Below, one piece after another: positions 1-6,168 of a stretch of 7,957 nt of DNA. The notes under the pieces are model-generated. The model was not told the origin of the DNA. It did no database searches and saw nothing but the letters and a program-made list of their open reading frames with translations. Position numbers and translations under genes: made by a program. The DNA comes from JAYVIQ01 sp043770215 (GTDB lineage: Bacteria > Bacteroidota > Bacteroidia > Cytophagales > JAAEPT01): NCBI GenBank assembly GCA_043770215.1, contig JAYVIQ010000197.1:1-7957 (forward strand), given 5' to 3'. How positions within the stretch are numbered: the first letter of the stretch is position 1; every line of letters starts with the position of its first letter.

Positions 1-268
1 CTTTATGTTTCATAATTCCAGTATTTTTAAACAATTTTTGTCAACTTGTATTCAGATTAAATTCTGCCCCCAAAATTTTGCGAAAAGTTGTCGGCTAACT
101 CAAAAATATACGCAATTATCACTATTTAAACATTTTACAAATAACTTACTTTCAATACTTTATAACAAATACTGATAATTATTGCTGGATAATACTTAAT
201 TGAACATCAAAAAGTAGTATAATCTAGTAAATAATGTCAAAACGCATAAATTATTTTGCTCAATCTTG

Positions 269-1714
269 TTAATTAGGTATTCTGTTGCGTAGATCTCTTC
301 CTCTAGGCTCATTTCCTTCATCTAGCACCATTTCAGAATGTAAAAATTGTGCAGCTTCGGCTGATGTTTTTACTTTAATAGCACTTCTTTCTAGCATTTC
401 TGATTCAAATTCCGTCAATACTTTTTTTCTGATTCCTTCTGTTCTCCAATTTGAAGAAGGTTTACATCCTTTATAAATTTCTCTAGCCAGAGCCAATGCA
501 TCTAACAATGCTTGGTTTGCTCCTTGGCCTTTAAACGGACTCATTGGGTGGGCGGCATCGCCAATTAAAGTCACTTTATCGTTTTGGGCTAATAATTCTG
601 AGCTGAGTAATTCTCTGTCATAAACTGGGTAACCAGAAATTTGAGTTTCTAAGGTAGCTTTTAATATTTGAGGAATAGGGGAGTGCCATTGGGTTCTTAG
701 GCAGGCTTCTTCTTTTAGTGCTTTTGCACCTTTGGCACTCAAATCTTTAGCTTCCTGTTCTGTCATGGGGAAACTAAGCTGCCACATCATTGAGTCTTTA
801 GTGAATGGCATCATGTAGATTCGCTCATTGCCATTGGCTGTTTGAAAAACTGTAGCAGAATCAAGCAATGGACTTTCTGTATTTTCTAATGCCGCCAATG
901 GGCATATACCCAATATGACAATACACCCCAAATACCGTAGAGGTGCAATGTCTTCTCCTAACAATAGTTTTCTAACTGTACTTCGTATGCCATCTGCACC
1001 TACAATTAGGTTTGTTGTTTGTTTTATTATTTCTCCATCAACATTAAAACTAATTTCAATTTCATTTTTATTAATGTTCTTAAAATCAACTAATTGGTGT
1101 CCCCATTTAACATTTTCATTGCTTATTAATTGTTCTAATAAAGCCAATCGCAAATCCTGTCTTGCAATATGTACATTTGTACGCTTGGGAGGTTTATAGG
1201 TGTTGGCATTCAAATTTTTTCTCATGCCCCATTCTCCAATCACCTTACCATCGCTAGTATGTACAAGGTGTTTGGTTGAATTTACCCCAGCTGCTAAGTT
1301 AAAAAGTCCCAAACCACAAATAGCATTGCTGGCTTGTTGTAGAGTAAGTCCATAACCCTGAGAACGGGTTTCAAAATTTGGATCTCTTTCAAACAAAGAA
1401 AACGGTATTCCTCTGTGCATGCATGCAACTGCCAAAGCAACACCCCCAATGCCTCCACCTACAATAGCCATGTGTGGGTAGGTTTCTGAATCTGTTTTGG
1501 GTTTTTTGTTTAAAAATACTAGTCCTGATCCTGAGCAGTTTAAGCAAGTTGTAAGCTGAAAATTTGGTTTAATGCTTGTTTTGCCTTCAATTTTAGATTG
1601 TTTATATTGTTCTAGTTCTTGTTGAATATTTATTATGGTATGCTTCTTGAACTTGCGTTTTTTTTTACCTAATCCATCGCATTCTTCACATATATTCAAA
1701 TACTCTTCTATCAT
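269..1714 (-). CDS. FAD-dependent monooxygenase with an N-terminal DnaJ-type CxxCxGxG zinc-finger extension
   Basis: 481 aa. Residues 82-415 form a class A flavoprotein monooxygenase (FAD_binding_3 / TetX / aromatic hydroxylase type). It has the Rossmann motif IVGGGIGG at 84-91 ending in an acidic residue (FERD, 108-111), the conserved ARQDLR at 184-189, the GADG motif at 239-242 (GADGIRSTVR), and the second FAD motif GDAAHP at 385-390 followed by FKGQGANQALLDA. Such enzymes use NAD(P)H and O2 to hydroxylate small molecules; the substrate cannot be read from sequence. Residues 1-81 are an extra segment with two CxxCxGxG motifs, CEECDGLG (9-16) and CLNCSGSG (57-64), separated by a basic, Gln/Lys-rich linker. 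Four cysteines in this arrangement fit one zinc site as in the DnaJ cysteine-rich domain. The ATG is fixed by an in-frame stop 12 bases upstream (1724-1726), so the extension is translated in one frame with the enzyme. No signal peptide is seen, so it is probably cytoplasmic. It stands alone, 158 bases after the glycosyltransferase unit. The flavoenzyme call is firm; the zinc-finger role is inference. Confidence 0.93.
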   Translation of the reverse strand: MIEEYLNICEECDGLGKKKRKFKKHTIINIQQELEQYKQSKIEGKTSIKPNFQLTTCLNCSGSGLVFLNKKPKTDSETYPHMAIVGGGIGGVALAVACMHRGIPFSLFERDPNFETRSQGYGLTLQQASNAICGLGLFNLAAGVNSTKHLVHTSDGKVIGEWGMRKNLNANTYKPPKRTNVHIARQDLRLALLEQLISNENVKWGHQLVDFKNINKNEIEISFNVDGEIIKQTTNLIVGADGIRSTVRKLLLGEDIAPLRYLGCIVILGICPLAALENTESPLLDSATVFQTANGNERIYMMPFTKDSMMWQLSFPMTEQEAKDLSAKGAKALKEEACLRTQWHSPIPQILKATLETQISGYPVYDRELLSSELLAQNDKVTLIGDAAHPMSPFKGQGANQALLDALALAREIYKGCKPSSNWRTEGIRKKVLTEFESEMLERSAIKVKTSAEAAQFLHSEMVLDEGNEPRGRDLRNRIPN

Positions 1715-1797
1715 TTCTGCAATTTATAAACTTTCTTATTTGTAAAAATATTTACTTCTTTTCTTCTAAATAGAAATTAAGCGTTAAATCGGGTTCT

Positions 1798-1827
1798 ATG
1801 CATCTTTCAAGTATTAAAAGATGTCAT
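1798..1827 (-). other. hairpin between the glycosyltransferase and monooxygenase genes
   Basis: CATCTTT (1801-1807) pairs with AAAGATG (1817-1823) around a 9-base loop. Skipping one bulged base (1824), ATG (1798-1800) pairs with CAT (1825-1827), giving about 10 bp. It lies about 45 bases past the stop of the second glycosyltransferase and 83 bases before the monooxygenase start. On the transcribed minus strand it is not followed by a clear U-run (AGAACCCGATTT), so it is not a textbook intrinsic terminator. It may still mark the end of the glycosyltransferase transcript or lie in the monooxygenase leader. Confidence 0.35.
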
Positions 1828-1872
1828 TTGTATTGGTTCAAAATTTAATATCTCCAAGCTGCTTAAATACAA

Positions 1873-2640
1873 TTATTTATGTCTGAACCAGCAATTTTTT
1901 CGTTCGTTTTCATATTGTTTAAAAACTGTATTTACTGGCGCTCCATGAATTAGTTGAGCATTAAATTTTGTACGTGCCAGATAATTGAATGCACCCATAT
2001 CGCCTGTGTAGGCGGTTTTATTTTCACGATTTGCATTCTGGTGAATTGCACAAAGCTGTTGTAAAAAATCAAAAAACAAGGTGGCGTGACCTCCAATAAT
2101 TCCACAATTCAACAAGGTCTGATCTCCAAAGCTGCTTTCGTATGCGGCATAATCTGCAATGTTATTTCTTAAATGTTCTGCATGAGCAATCATCCATTCA
2201 TTGTTTAGCAATTTGGGTTCGTCGCCACAAAAAAGTGAAGATGTGTTTTTAATAAAAAGCGGATCTTTAAACGGATTTTTAACAAGTACAACATCTGTAA
2301 TGTCTGTAATAAAAATTCCGTTTATGTGTTTGTAGTGATGTTTTAAAAAATTTAAGTAAACAAAATATCTAAATACATTGGGATTAAATTGGGGGTCATA
2401 AATGATTTTTATAAACGAAATGCTTTCATTTTTGAACAAATTGCAGGTTTCTTCCGAGAAATTATTATGAAAAATAATACCCTTTAAATTTGCTGCTGAT
2501 ATAGATTCTGCCCAATCTTTTACCAATTGGTAATTATCATTGGCAAGTGTTGTGTTGCGGTTTACATCATGTACCCCTGTAATGTGGCAAGCCATTACCA
2601 AATTGTCATTAGGCGAAATTAAAAACGGTTCAACACCCAT
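1873..2640 (-). CDS. putative GT-A-fold glycosyltransferase (nucleotide-sugar transferase-like)
   Basis: 255 aa from the ATG at 2640. The open frame reaches 2682 only through a TTG that would overlap the upstream gene by 40 bases. The ATG sits 2 bases after the upstream stop, so I prefer it. The protein has no signal peptide or membrane segment. Features typical of GT-A-like transferases are an FITDITDVV segment (110-118), where D113 and D116 take the place of a metal-binding DxD-type motif, followed by NPF (122-124). FGDQTLLNCGIIGG (171-184) matches the usual DQ..LN.G..G block that contacts the acceptor or sugar. An HG.PVNT segment (232-238) lies near the C-terminus, which ends in WFRHK. Tight coupling to the preceding GT2 gene suggests both add sugars to the same surface polysaccharide, lipid or protein glycan; donor and acceptor are unknown. 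The family assignment rests on these motifs and is less certain than for the GT2 neighbour. Confidence 0.75.
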   Translation of the reverse strand: MGVEPFLISPNDNLVMACHITGVHDVNRNTTLANDNYQLVKDWAESISAANLKGIIFHNNFSEETCNLFKNESISFIKIIYDPQFNPNVFRYFVYLNFLKHHYKHINGIFITDITDVVLVKNPFKDPLFIKNTSSLFCGDEPKLLNNEWMIAHAEHLRNNIADYAAYESSFGDQTLLNCGIIGGHATLFFDFLQQLCAIHQNANRENKTAYTGDMGAFNYLARTKFNAQLIHGAPVNTVFKQYENERKNCWFRHK

Positions 2641-2642
2641 AA

Positions 2643-3293
2643 CTAAGCATTGACTAAATTCGCTTTTTTGATTGTTGCACAAATACTATCAGGAATATTT
2701 CTGTGGTATATATAAGTACGCAAGTCTAGTTTTTTTACTTGAAAAAGGTTGCTTGCTTTTTCGTAAAAATCTGAATCTGCAGAAAATCCAGTTTTAAAAT
2801 TAATGCTGTTAAATACTTTTTTTAGTCCAAATAAAGTACCAAATAAAATTACTTCGTCTAAATGTATGAGTTTTGTTTGGTCGTATTTATCTGGTACATA
2901 ATAATCGTCATCACTGTCAACTATTGTTTCAGAAGTTGAGCAAATTAAGTCCAACTCCTTTATTTCCCTTAAGCAAGTGCTTAAATGATTGGGTTTGTAC
3001 TCGTCGTCGCTGTCAAGAATGGTTACATATTCCCCAAAGCTATACAAAACACCTCGGTTTATAGATTGAGATTGGCCTCTATTGCTATGGCGAATGTAGC
3101 TGATTTTGTCTTCATGTTTTTCTACATAGGCCAGTAAAGATTCTCGGTTATTTTCTTTGCTACCATCATCAATAATTATAAGCTCGAAATCTTGAAAATC
3201 TTGAGCCAACACCGAATCAATAGCTCTTTTTGAGTATAAGAAATTGGTGTTATAAACAGTCATTAATACTGATACTTTCACTTGTTTCAACAT
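2643..3293 (-). CDS. family 2 glycosyltransferase (GT2)
   Basis: 216 aa, cytoplasmic, with no membrane segment. The N-terminus is a classical GT2 / GT-A nucleotide-sugar-binding fold: VSVLMTVYN (7-15), AIDSVLAQDFQDFELIIIDDGS (24-45, with the DDGS donor-site acids), then SNRGQSQSINRG (70-81), and the metal-binding DSDD (94-97) in YVTILDSDDEYKPNHL. A later ADSDFYEKA segment sits where GT2 enzymes usually carry the catalytic-base ED.DF/W region. At 216 residues it is short for the family (often 250-330), with little beyond the catalytic core. The ATG is fixed by an in-frame TAA four codons upstream (3303-3305). It is the first gene of a two-gene unit with the transferase starting 2 bases after its stop. 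A TACCTTTG -7 box lies 28-35 bases upstream of the start. The sugar transferred cannot be deduced. Confidence 0.92.
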   Translation of the reverse strand: MLKQVKVSVLMTVYNTNFLYSKRAIDSVLAQDFQDFELIIIDDGSKENNRESLLAYVEKHEDKISYIRHSNRGQSQSINRGVLYSFGEYVTILDSDDEYKPNHLSTCLREIKELDLICSTSETIVDSDDDYYVPDKYDQTKLIHLDEVILFGTLFGLKKVFNSINFKTGFSADSDFYEKASNLFQVKKLDLRTYIYHRNIPDSICATIKKANLVNA

Positions 3294-3320
3294 AATTTCA
3301 TCTTACTCTTAAATTTAAAA

Positions 3321-3328
3321 CAAAGGTA
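3321..3328 (-). promoter_or_regulatory. Bacteroidota-type -7 box for the GT2 unit
   Basis: On the minus strand this reads TACCTTTG, an exact match to the Bacteroidota consensus TAnnTTTG. It lies 28 bases upstream of the GT2 ATG, which would give a short leader. I see no clear TTTG/TTG -33 element at the expected 19-21 base spacing; that position is taken by an AT palindrome. It is the best promoter candidate for the two glycosyltransferase genes, but a chance match is possible in such AT-rich DNA. Confidence 0.45.
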
Positions 3329-3329
3329 A

Positions 3330-3349
3330 AAATTTCTTTTTAGAAATTT
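3330..3349. repeat. 8-bp AT-rich inverted repeat beside the -7 box
   Basis: AAATTTCT (3330-3337) and AGAAATTT (3342-3349) form a perfect inverted repeat with a TTTT spacer. It occupies the stretch just upstream of the TACCTTTG box, where a -33 element or an operator would sit. It could be a regulator-binding site, but base composition makes chance palindromes common. Confidence 0.35.
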
Positions 3350-3607
3350 GTAGATAAACCTAAAATAAGATAAGGCAGTTGCTCGTTTGGAGTAAAGGGT
3401 GAATGCTTTTGAAAGTATCTGGATTTTAATTTTTATCATTTGGAATTTGTAAATAGCAGAAACATCTTACAACAAGAAAAAGACATCAATAAAAAGGGGA
3501 TATTCACTTTTTTTACACCAAAATATAGAGGTAATAATACTCACGCAAAGCAAGAAATACACGTTTGACTTTTTTTGTACTAACATAACTAGACATTTGC
3601 CTCATCG

Positions 3608-4387
3608 TTATTTTGTTTTGCTTAGAATTTTTCTGGTCAATTTAACCACAGCAGCTCTTGGAGTGAAACGAATAGCGCCAGCCATTATCCAGTTTAAAAC
3701 ACCGTGTATGGCAACAGTTTTTCCATTCATCATTGCTATATAGCCATATTCAGCCACTTCTTTAGATGTAGGTAATTTACTTACTTTTGACAAATTGCTT
3801 TCTTCCATGGCAGCAGCTGCCTGAAAACCGCTTTCTGTAGCTCCAGGACAAAGTGTGGTTACTGTTATGCCCTTGTCGCTAACTTCATTGTTTACAGCCT
3901 CCGAAAAACTCAATACATATGCTTTTGTAGCAAAATATACCGCCATCAATGGTCCAGATTGGAAAGCTGCGGTAGAAGCTACATTCATTATTTTTCCATC
4001 TTTCCGTTTTACCATGTCTTGTAAATAGAGCTTGGTAAATTGAGTTAGGGTTGTAATGTTCAAATGTATCATTTGCTCTGCTTTGCTCCAATCATTTTCT
4101 ACAAACAGTCCAAAGTCGCCAAAACCTGCGTTGTTTATCAAATAATCAATTTGAATGTTTTGTTGTATGGTCTCTTCATATACTTCTTGGGCAGAATTAT
4201 TGGTAGAAAGGTCTTTGCCAATGGTATATACTTTTACCTTATACTGATTTTCTAAGGTTGTTTTTAGTTCGTCTAATTTCGATTTGTTTCTTGCTACTAA
4301 AACTAAATCATCACCGTTTAAGGCGTGTATTTTTGCTAGTTCTAGTCCTATTCCGTTAGATGCTCCTGTAATTAATGCTGTTGCCAT
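3608..4387 (-). CDS. SDR-family NAD(P)-dependent oxidoreductase
   Basis: 259 aa, a typical length for a classical short-chain dehydrogenase/reductase. It is a single Rossmann domain with the cofactor motif TGASNGIG (7-14), NNAGFG (85-90), and the full catalytic tetrad N110, S138 (NVASTAAF), Y151 and K155 (YFATK). The CPGATESGF loop (180-188) follows strand beta-6. Arg33 at the end of strand beta-2 (LVLVARN) favours NADP(H) over NAD(H); this is inference from the family. It most resembles the DltE/YqjQ-like general SDR group, whose substrates are mostly unknown. No membrane segment or signal peptide is present. It is isolated, with a 514-base gap upstream containing a promoter-like TTG-N20-TACTTTTA and a 314-base gap downstream, so it is probably monocistronic. 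The first ATG (4387) leads directly into the Rossmann strand, as expected. Family call is firm; specific reaction is not known. Confidence 0.95.
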   Translation of the reverse strand: MATALITGASNGIGLELAKIHALNGDDLVLVARNKSKLDELKTTLENQYKVKVYTIGKDLSTNNSAQEVYEETIQQNIQIDYLINNAGFGDFGLFVENDWSKAEQMIHLNITTLTQFTKLYLQDMVKRKDGKIMNVASTAAFQSGPLMAVYFATKAYVLSFSEAVNNEVSDKGITVTTLCPGATESGFQAAAAMEESNLSKVSKLPTSKEVAEYGYIAMMNGKTVAIHGVLNWIMAGAIRFTPRAAVVKLTRKILSKTK

Positions 4388-4410
4388 TTGGTATGATTTA
4401 ATAATTTCAC

Positions 4411-4441
4411 TAAAAGTATAGCTATAGACTTAAACATACAA
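4411..4441 (-). promoter_or_regulatory. promoter-like element for the SDR gene
   Basis: On the minus strand TTG (4439-4441) is followed after 20 bases by TACTTTTA (4411-4418). This is one mismatch from the Bacteroidota -7 consensus TAnnTTTG, with correct spacing to a TTG -33 element. The box ends 23 bases before the SDR ATG. This is a plausible promoter that has not been demonstrated. Confidence 0.45.
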
Positions 4442-4759
4442 CATGATGTGCTGTCTATGTTTGTATTTTTTTTGACTCCTTATTTTTTTCTTTCGATAAA
4501 TGAATTGAGAAAACGAACTTGTAATACAGCCCAATGAAAAAGATATAACTTTGAATCACCTGTAAATATGTTTAACAAAAAAGTTGCATTTGCCGATTGA
4601 ATTCGCCAATTTTTATTGCTGACAATTTTATTTTCGTGATTGGTATACTGTTATTTTTTTTTAGACTAGCAAGCTAGAGAGCCATTAAAAGTTTATTTAT
4701 GCTATAGTTTTTGTAATCCCAGATTTAAATACTTTTTATATTTCCAAAGTCAACTGTTT

Positions 4760-4823
4760 TGAGGTATGATTTGCTATATGTTTTTAGAAACTTGTATAAT
4801 CAATTTCGTAAAAGGATACCTCA
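4760..4823. repeat. 8-bp inverted repeat with 48-base spacer
   Basis: TGAGGTAT (4760-4767) and ATACCTCA (4816-4823) are perfect reverse complements. Unlike most local palindromes they contain G/C pairs in the arms. The left arm sits just next to a second, longer inverted repeat. Possible roles are an RNA stem or protein sites; none is shown. Confidence 0.4.
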
Positions 4824-4830
4824 CTAAGAG

Positions 4831-4901
4831 TAGCTAAAAACCAAAACTATTTATGTTTATCACAAATAATCATCACTGTTTTTGACTTTTATTTTTAGCT
4901 A
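4831..4901 (-). repeat. 10-bp inverted repeat immediately after the rlmL stop
   Basis: TAGCTAAAAA (4831-4840) and TTTTTAGCTA (4892-4901) are perfect reverse complements. A nested pair, CAAAAC (4842-4847) with GTTTTTG (4878-4884, one bulge), extends the possible stem. The right arm abuts the TAA stop of rlmL (4902-4904), so on the minus transcript this structure would form directly 3' of the gene. It could protect or end the rlmL mRNA. It is A/U-rich with a large loop and is not a classical intrinsic terminator. Confidence 0.4.
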
Positions 4902-6047
4902 TTATTTACTTTTAGCTTCTTTTTTAGATCCATCATAAAGGTCATAGCCATGTAGTCTGCACTCTAATGGGCCATTGTACAAAACCGTTTTGCTGTTTGG
5001 CCTTAAGCCCAAAAACTTAAAGGAATCTAAGTTGGAGGTAATTACAAACGCTTTTAAACCAGAATACTTTCTTTTAAAAGTATCGCCCATTTCTGTATAA
5101 AATGTTTGTGCATTTTCTAGTTCCATACGTTCTCCGTACGGCGGATTTATGATGACAATACCGCTAGAAATAGGAGGTTTCTCTCTAAAGAAATCTCTTC
5201 TTTCTACAGAAATTGTATCATCAAACTTTGCTTTCTTTATGTTAGACTCGCTCTTACGTACATTTTGCATAGAAATATCAGCACCGTAAATGTCTACAGC
5301 TATGGGTTGTATGCAATCTAAAAACTCATATTTAAGAGCTACAAACTCTTCTTCATTAAAATCTTTCCACTGCATAAACCCAAAATGGGCTCTAAACAAG
5401 CAGGGTGGTCGTTTGGCAGCTATACAAGCGGCTTCTATTAAAAATGTGCCAGACCCACACATAGGATCAAAAATATTCTGAGTGCCATCAAAGCCAGCCA
5501 TTTTAAGAATTCCAGCAGCCAAAACTTCATTCATTGGAGCCTCGTTTATTTCTTGTCTATAGCCTCTTTTGTGCAAACTTTCTCCGCTACTATCTAGGTT
5601 TATGGTTACGGTATCTTTGTTTATGTGCACATTAAACCTAACGTCTGGTAATTCAACATCTACATCAGGTCTTTTGCCATATTTAGCTGTAAACCAGTCA
5701 GCTATAGCATCTTTCATTCTATAAGCTACAAATTTAGAATGGTTAAAAATTTCTGTATTTATTACGGCATCTATGGCAAAAGTAGAATCTAGGTCTAAGT
5801 AATCTTCCCAGTTTATTTTCATCAAAGAGTCATAAAAATCATCTTCTTTAGCAATTGTAAAATTTAGTACGGGTACCAAAACTCTAACTCCAGTATGAAG
5901 TCCTAGGTTTAGTCTATAAAGATCTTTTTTTTCACCCTCGCAGCTCACAATTCGTTTGCCTTGTTGTATATTCTTTAAACCTAAATCAGCTACTTCTTGT
6001 GCTAAGATAGTTTCTAAGCCTTCAAATGTTTTTATTAGAAATTTCAA
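4902..6047 (-). CDS. rlmL: THUMP-domain class I SAM-dependent 23S rRNA methyltransferase (RlmL/YpsC type)
   Basis: 381 aa, matching stand-alone YpsC-type proteins and the N-terminal half of the fused E. coli RlmKL. That half methylates N2 of G2445 in 23S rRNA; the same target is inferred here. An N-terminal ferredoxin-like region and THUMP RNA-binding domain cover about 1-152. The linker motif LHKRGYR (158-164) is a hallmark of this family. The Rossmann methyltransferase domain follows, with the SAM-binding DPMCGSGTFLIEAA (194-207), an acidic D257 in YGADIS, and the catalytic NPPYGER (301-307). The start is unusual: the frame is open from 6113 but contains no ATG or GTG before residue 76, and TTG at 6047 is the only standard alternative start. 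Residues follow directly into the conserved KxxxKTFEGLE segment, so little if anything is missing. It lies 121 bases downstream of the acidic protein gene, possibly in the same transcript. The RlmK methyltransferase half is not present in this protein. Confidence 0.92.
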   Translation of the reverse strand: MKFLIKTFEGLETILAQEVADLGLKNIQQGKRIVSCEGEKKDLYRLNLGLHTGVRVLVPVLNFTIAKEDDFYDSLMKINWEDYLDLDSTFAIDAVINTEIFNHSKFVAYRMKDAIADWFTAKYGKRPDVDVELPDVRFNVHINKDTVTINLDSSGESLHKRGYRQEINEAPMNEVLAAGILKMAGFDGTQNIFDPMCGSGTFLIEAACIAAKRPPCLFRAHFGFMQWKDFNEEEFVALKYEFLDCIQPIAVDIYGADISMQNVRKSESNIKKAKFDDTISVERRDFFREKPPISSGIVIINPPYGERMELENAQTFYTEMGDTFKRKYSGLKAFVITSNLDSFKFLGLRPNSKTVLYNGPLECRLHGYDLYDGSKKEAKSK

Positions 6048-6168
6048 ACCCGTTTTTTTATGTTTATGTACTAATGTAGTGTTTGGAATATTATTTTTGC
6101 CAAAAGTTCCAGTTTATTACGCATTGCTACTGGTCTATGGGCTATAATCTAGTGTAAAAGAAGATAAA

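Larger units (their letters stand above)
3294..3607. other. intergenic region before the GT2 gene
   Basis: 314 AT-rich bases between the SDR stop and the GT2 start. The left part holds the promoter-like -7 box and an 8-bp palindrome listed separately. A weak A/T stem, AAAAAG (3491-3496) with CTTTTT (3507-3512), is too poor to call a terminator. The longest minus-strand frame (3287-3439, 50 codons) has a lysine/phenylalanine/tyrosine-rich translation typical of AT-rich non-coding DNA. No gene is supported. Confidence 0.6.
4388..4901. other. 514-base intergenic region between rlmL and the SDR gene
   Basis: No gene is supported; minus-strand ATGs here run into stops within about 20 codons. It should hold the end of the rlmL transcript (right side) and the SDR promoter (left side). 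It also contains two adjacent inverted-repeat pairs at 4760-4823 and 4831-4901, and a short palindrome CTAGC-AA-GCTAG (4666-4677) beside a T-tract (4653-4662). The spacing and structure leave room for a small RNA, but nothing identifies one. Confidence 0.55.

Noticed and set aside
101..108. Minus-strand TATTTTTG, matching the -7 consensus, as a promoter for a gene left of the window
   Set aside because: No -33 element at suitable spacing and no visible gene to assign it to; single boxes like this are frequent in AT-rich DNA.
915..1199. 94-codon plus-strand open frame opposite the monooxygenase
   Set aside because: It overlaps the conserved FAD domain on the other strand and has no recognisable motif; it is a shadow frame.
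2641..2682. TTG-initiated 14-residue extension of the second glycosyltransferase
   Set aside because: It needs a TTG start and a 40-base overlap with the GT2 gene, while an ATG lies 2 bases after the GT2 stop.
3287..3439. 50-codon minus-strand frame just upstream of, and overlapping the start of, the GT2 gene
   Set aside because: Its translation is lysine-, phenylalanine- and tyrosine-rich with no motif, and it runs through the promoter-like box; this is what AT-rich non-coding DNA gives by chance.
3491..3512. AAAAAG/CTTTTT stem as a terminator for the SDR gene
   Set aside because: It has only one G-C pair, a 10-base loop, and lies about 100 bases past the stop.
4666..4677. CTAGC-AA-GCTAG palindrome next to a T-tract as a terminator
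   Set aside because: The T-tract precedes the stem on the plus strand and reads as A's on the transcribed minus strand, and a 2-base loop cannot close a normal hairpin.
4760..4837. Short plus-strand frame of about 23 codons beginning after the TGA at 4760
   Set aside because: Too short, no neighbour on that strand, and it coincides with the inverted repeats.
4842..4849. Minus-strand TAGTTTTG as a -7 promoter box
   Set aside because: No TTG at the proper spacing, more than 450 bases from the next start codon, and located inside the inverted repeat after rlmL.
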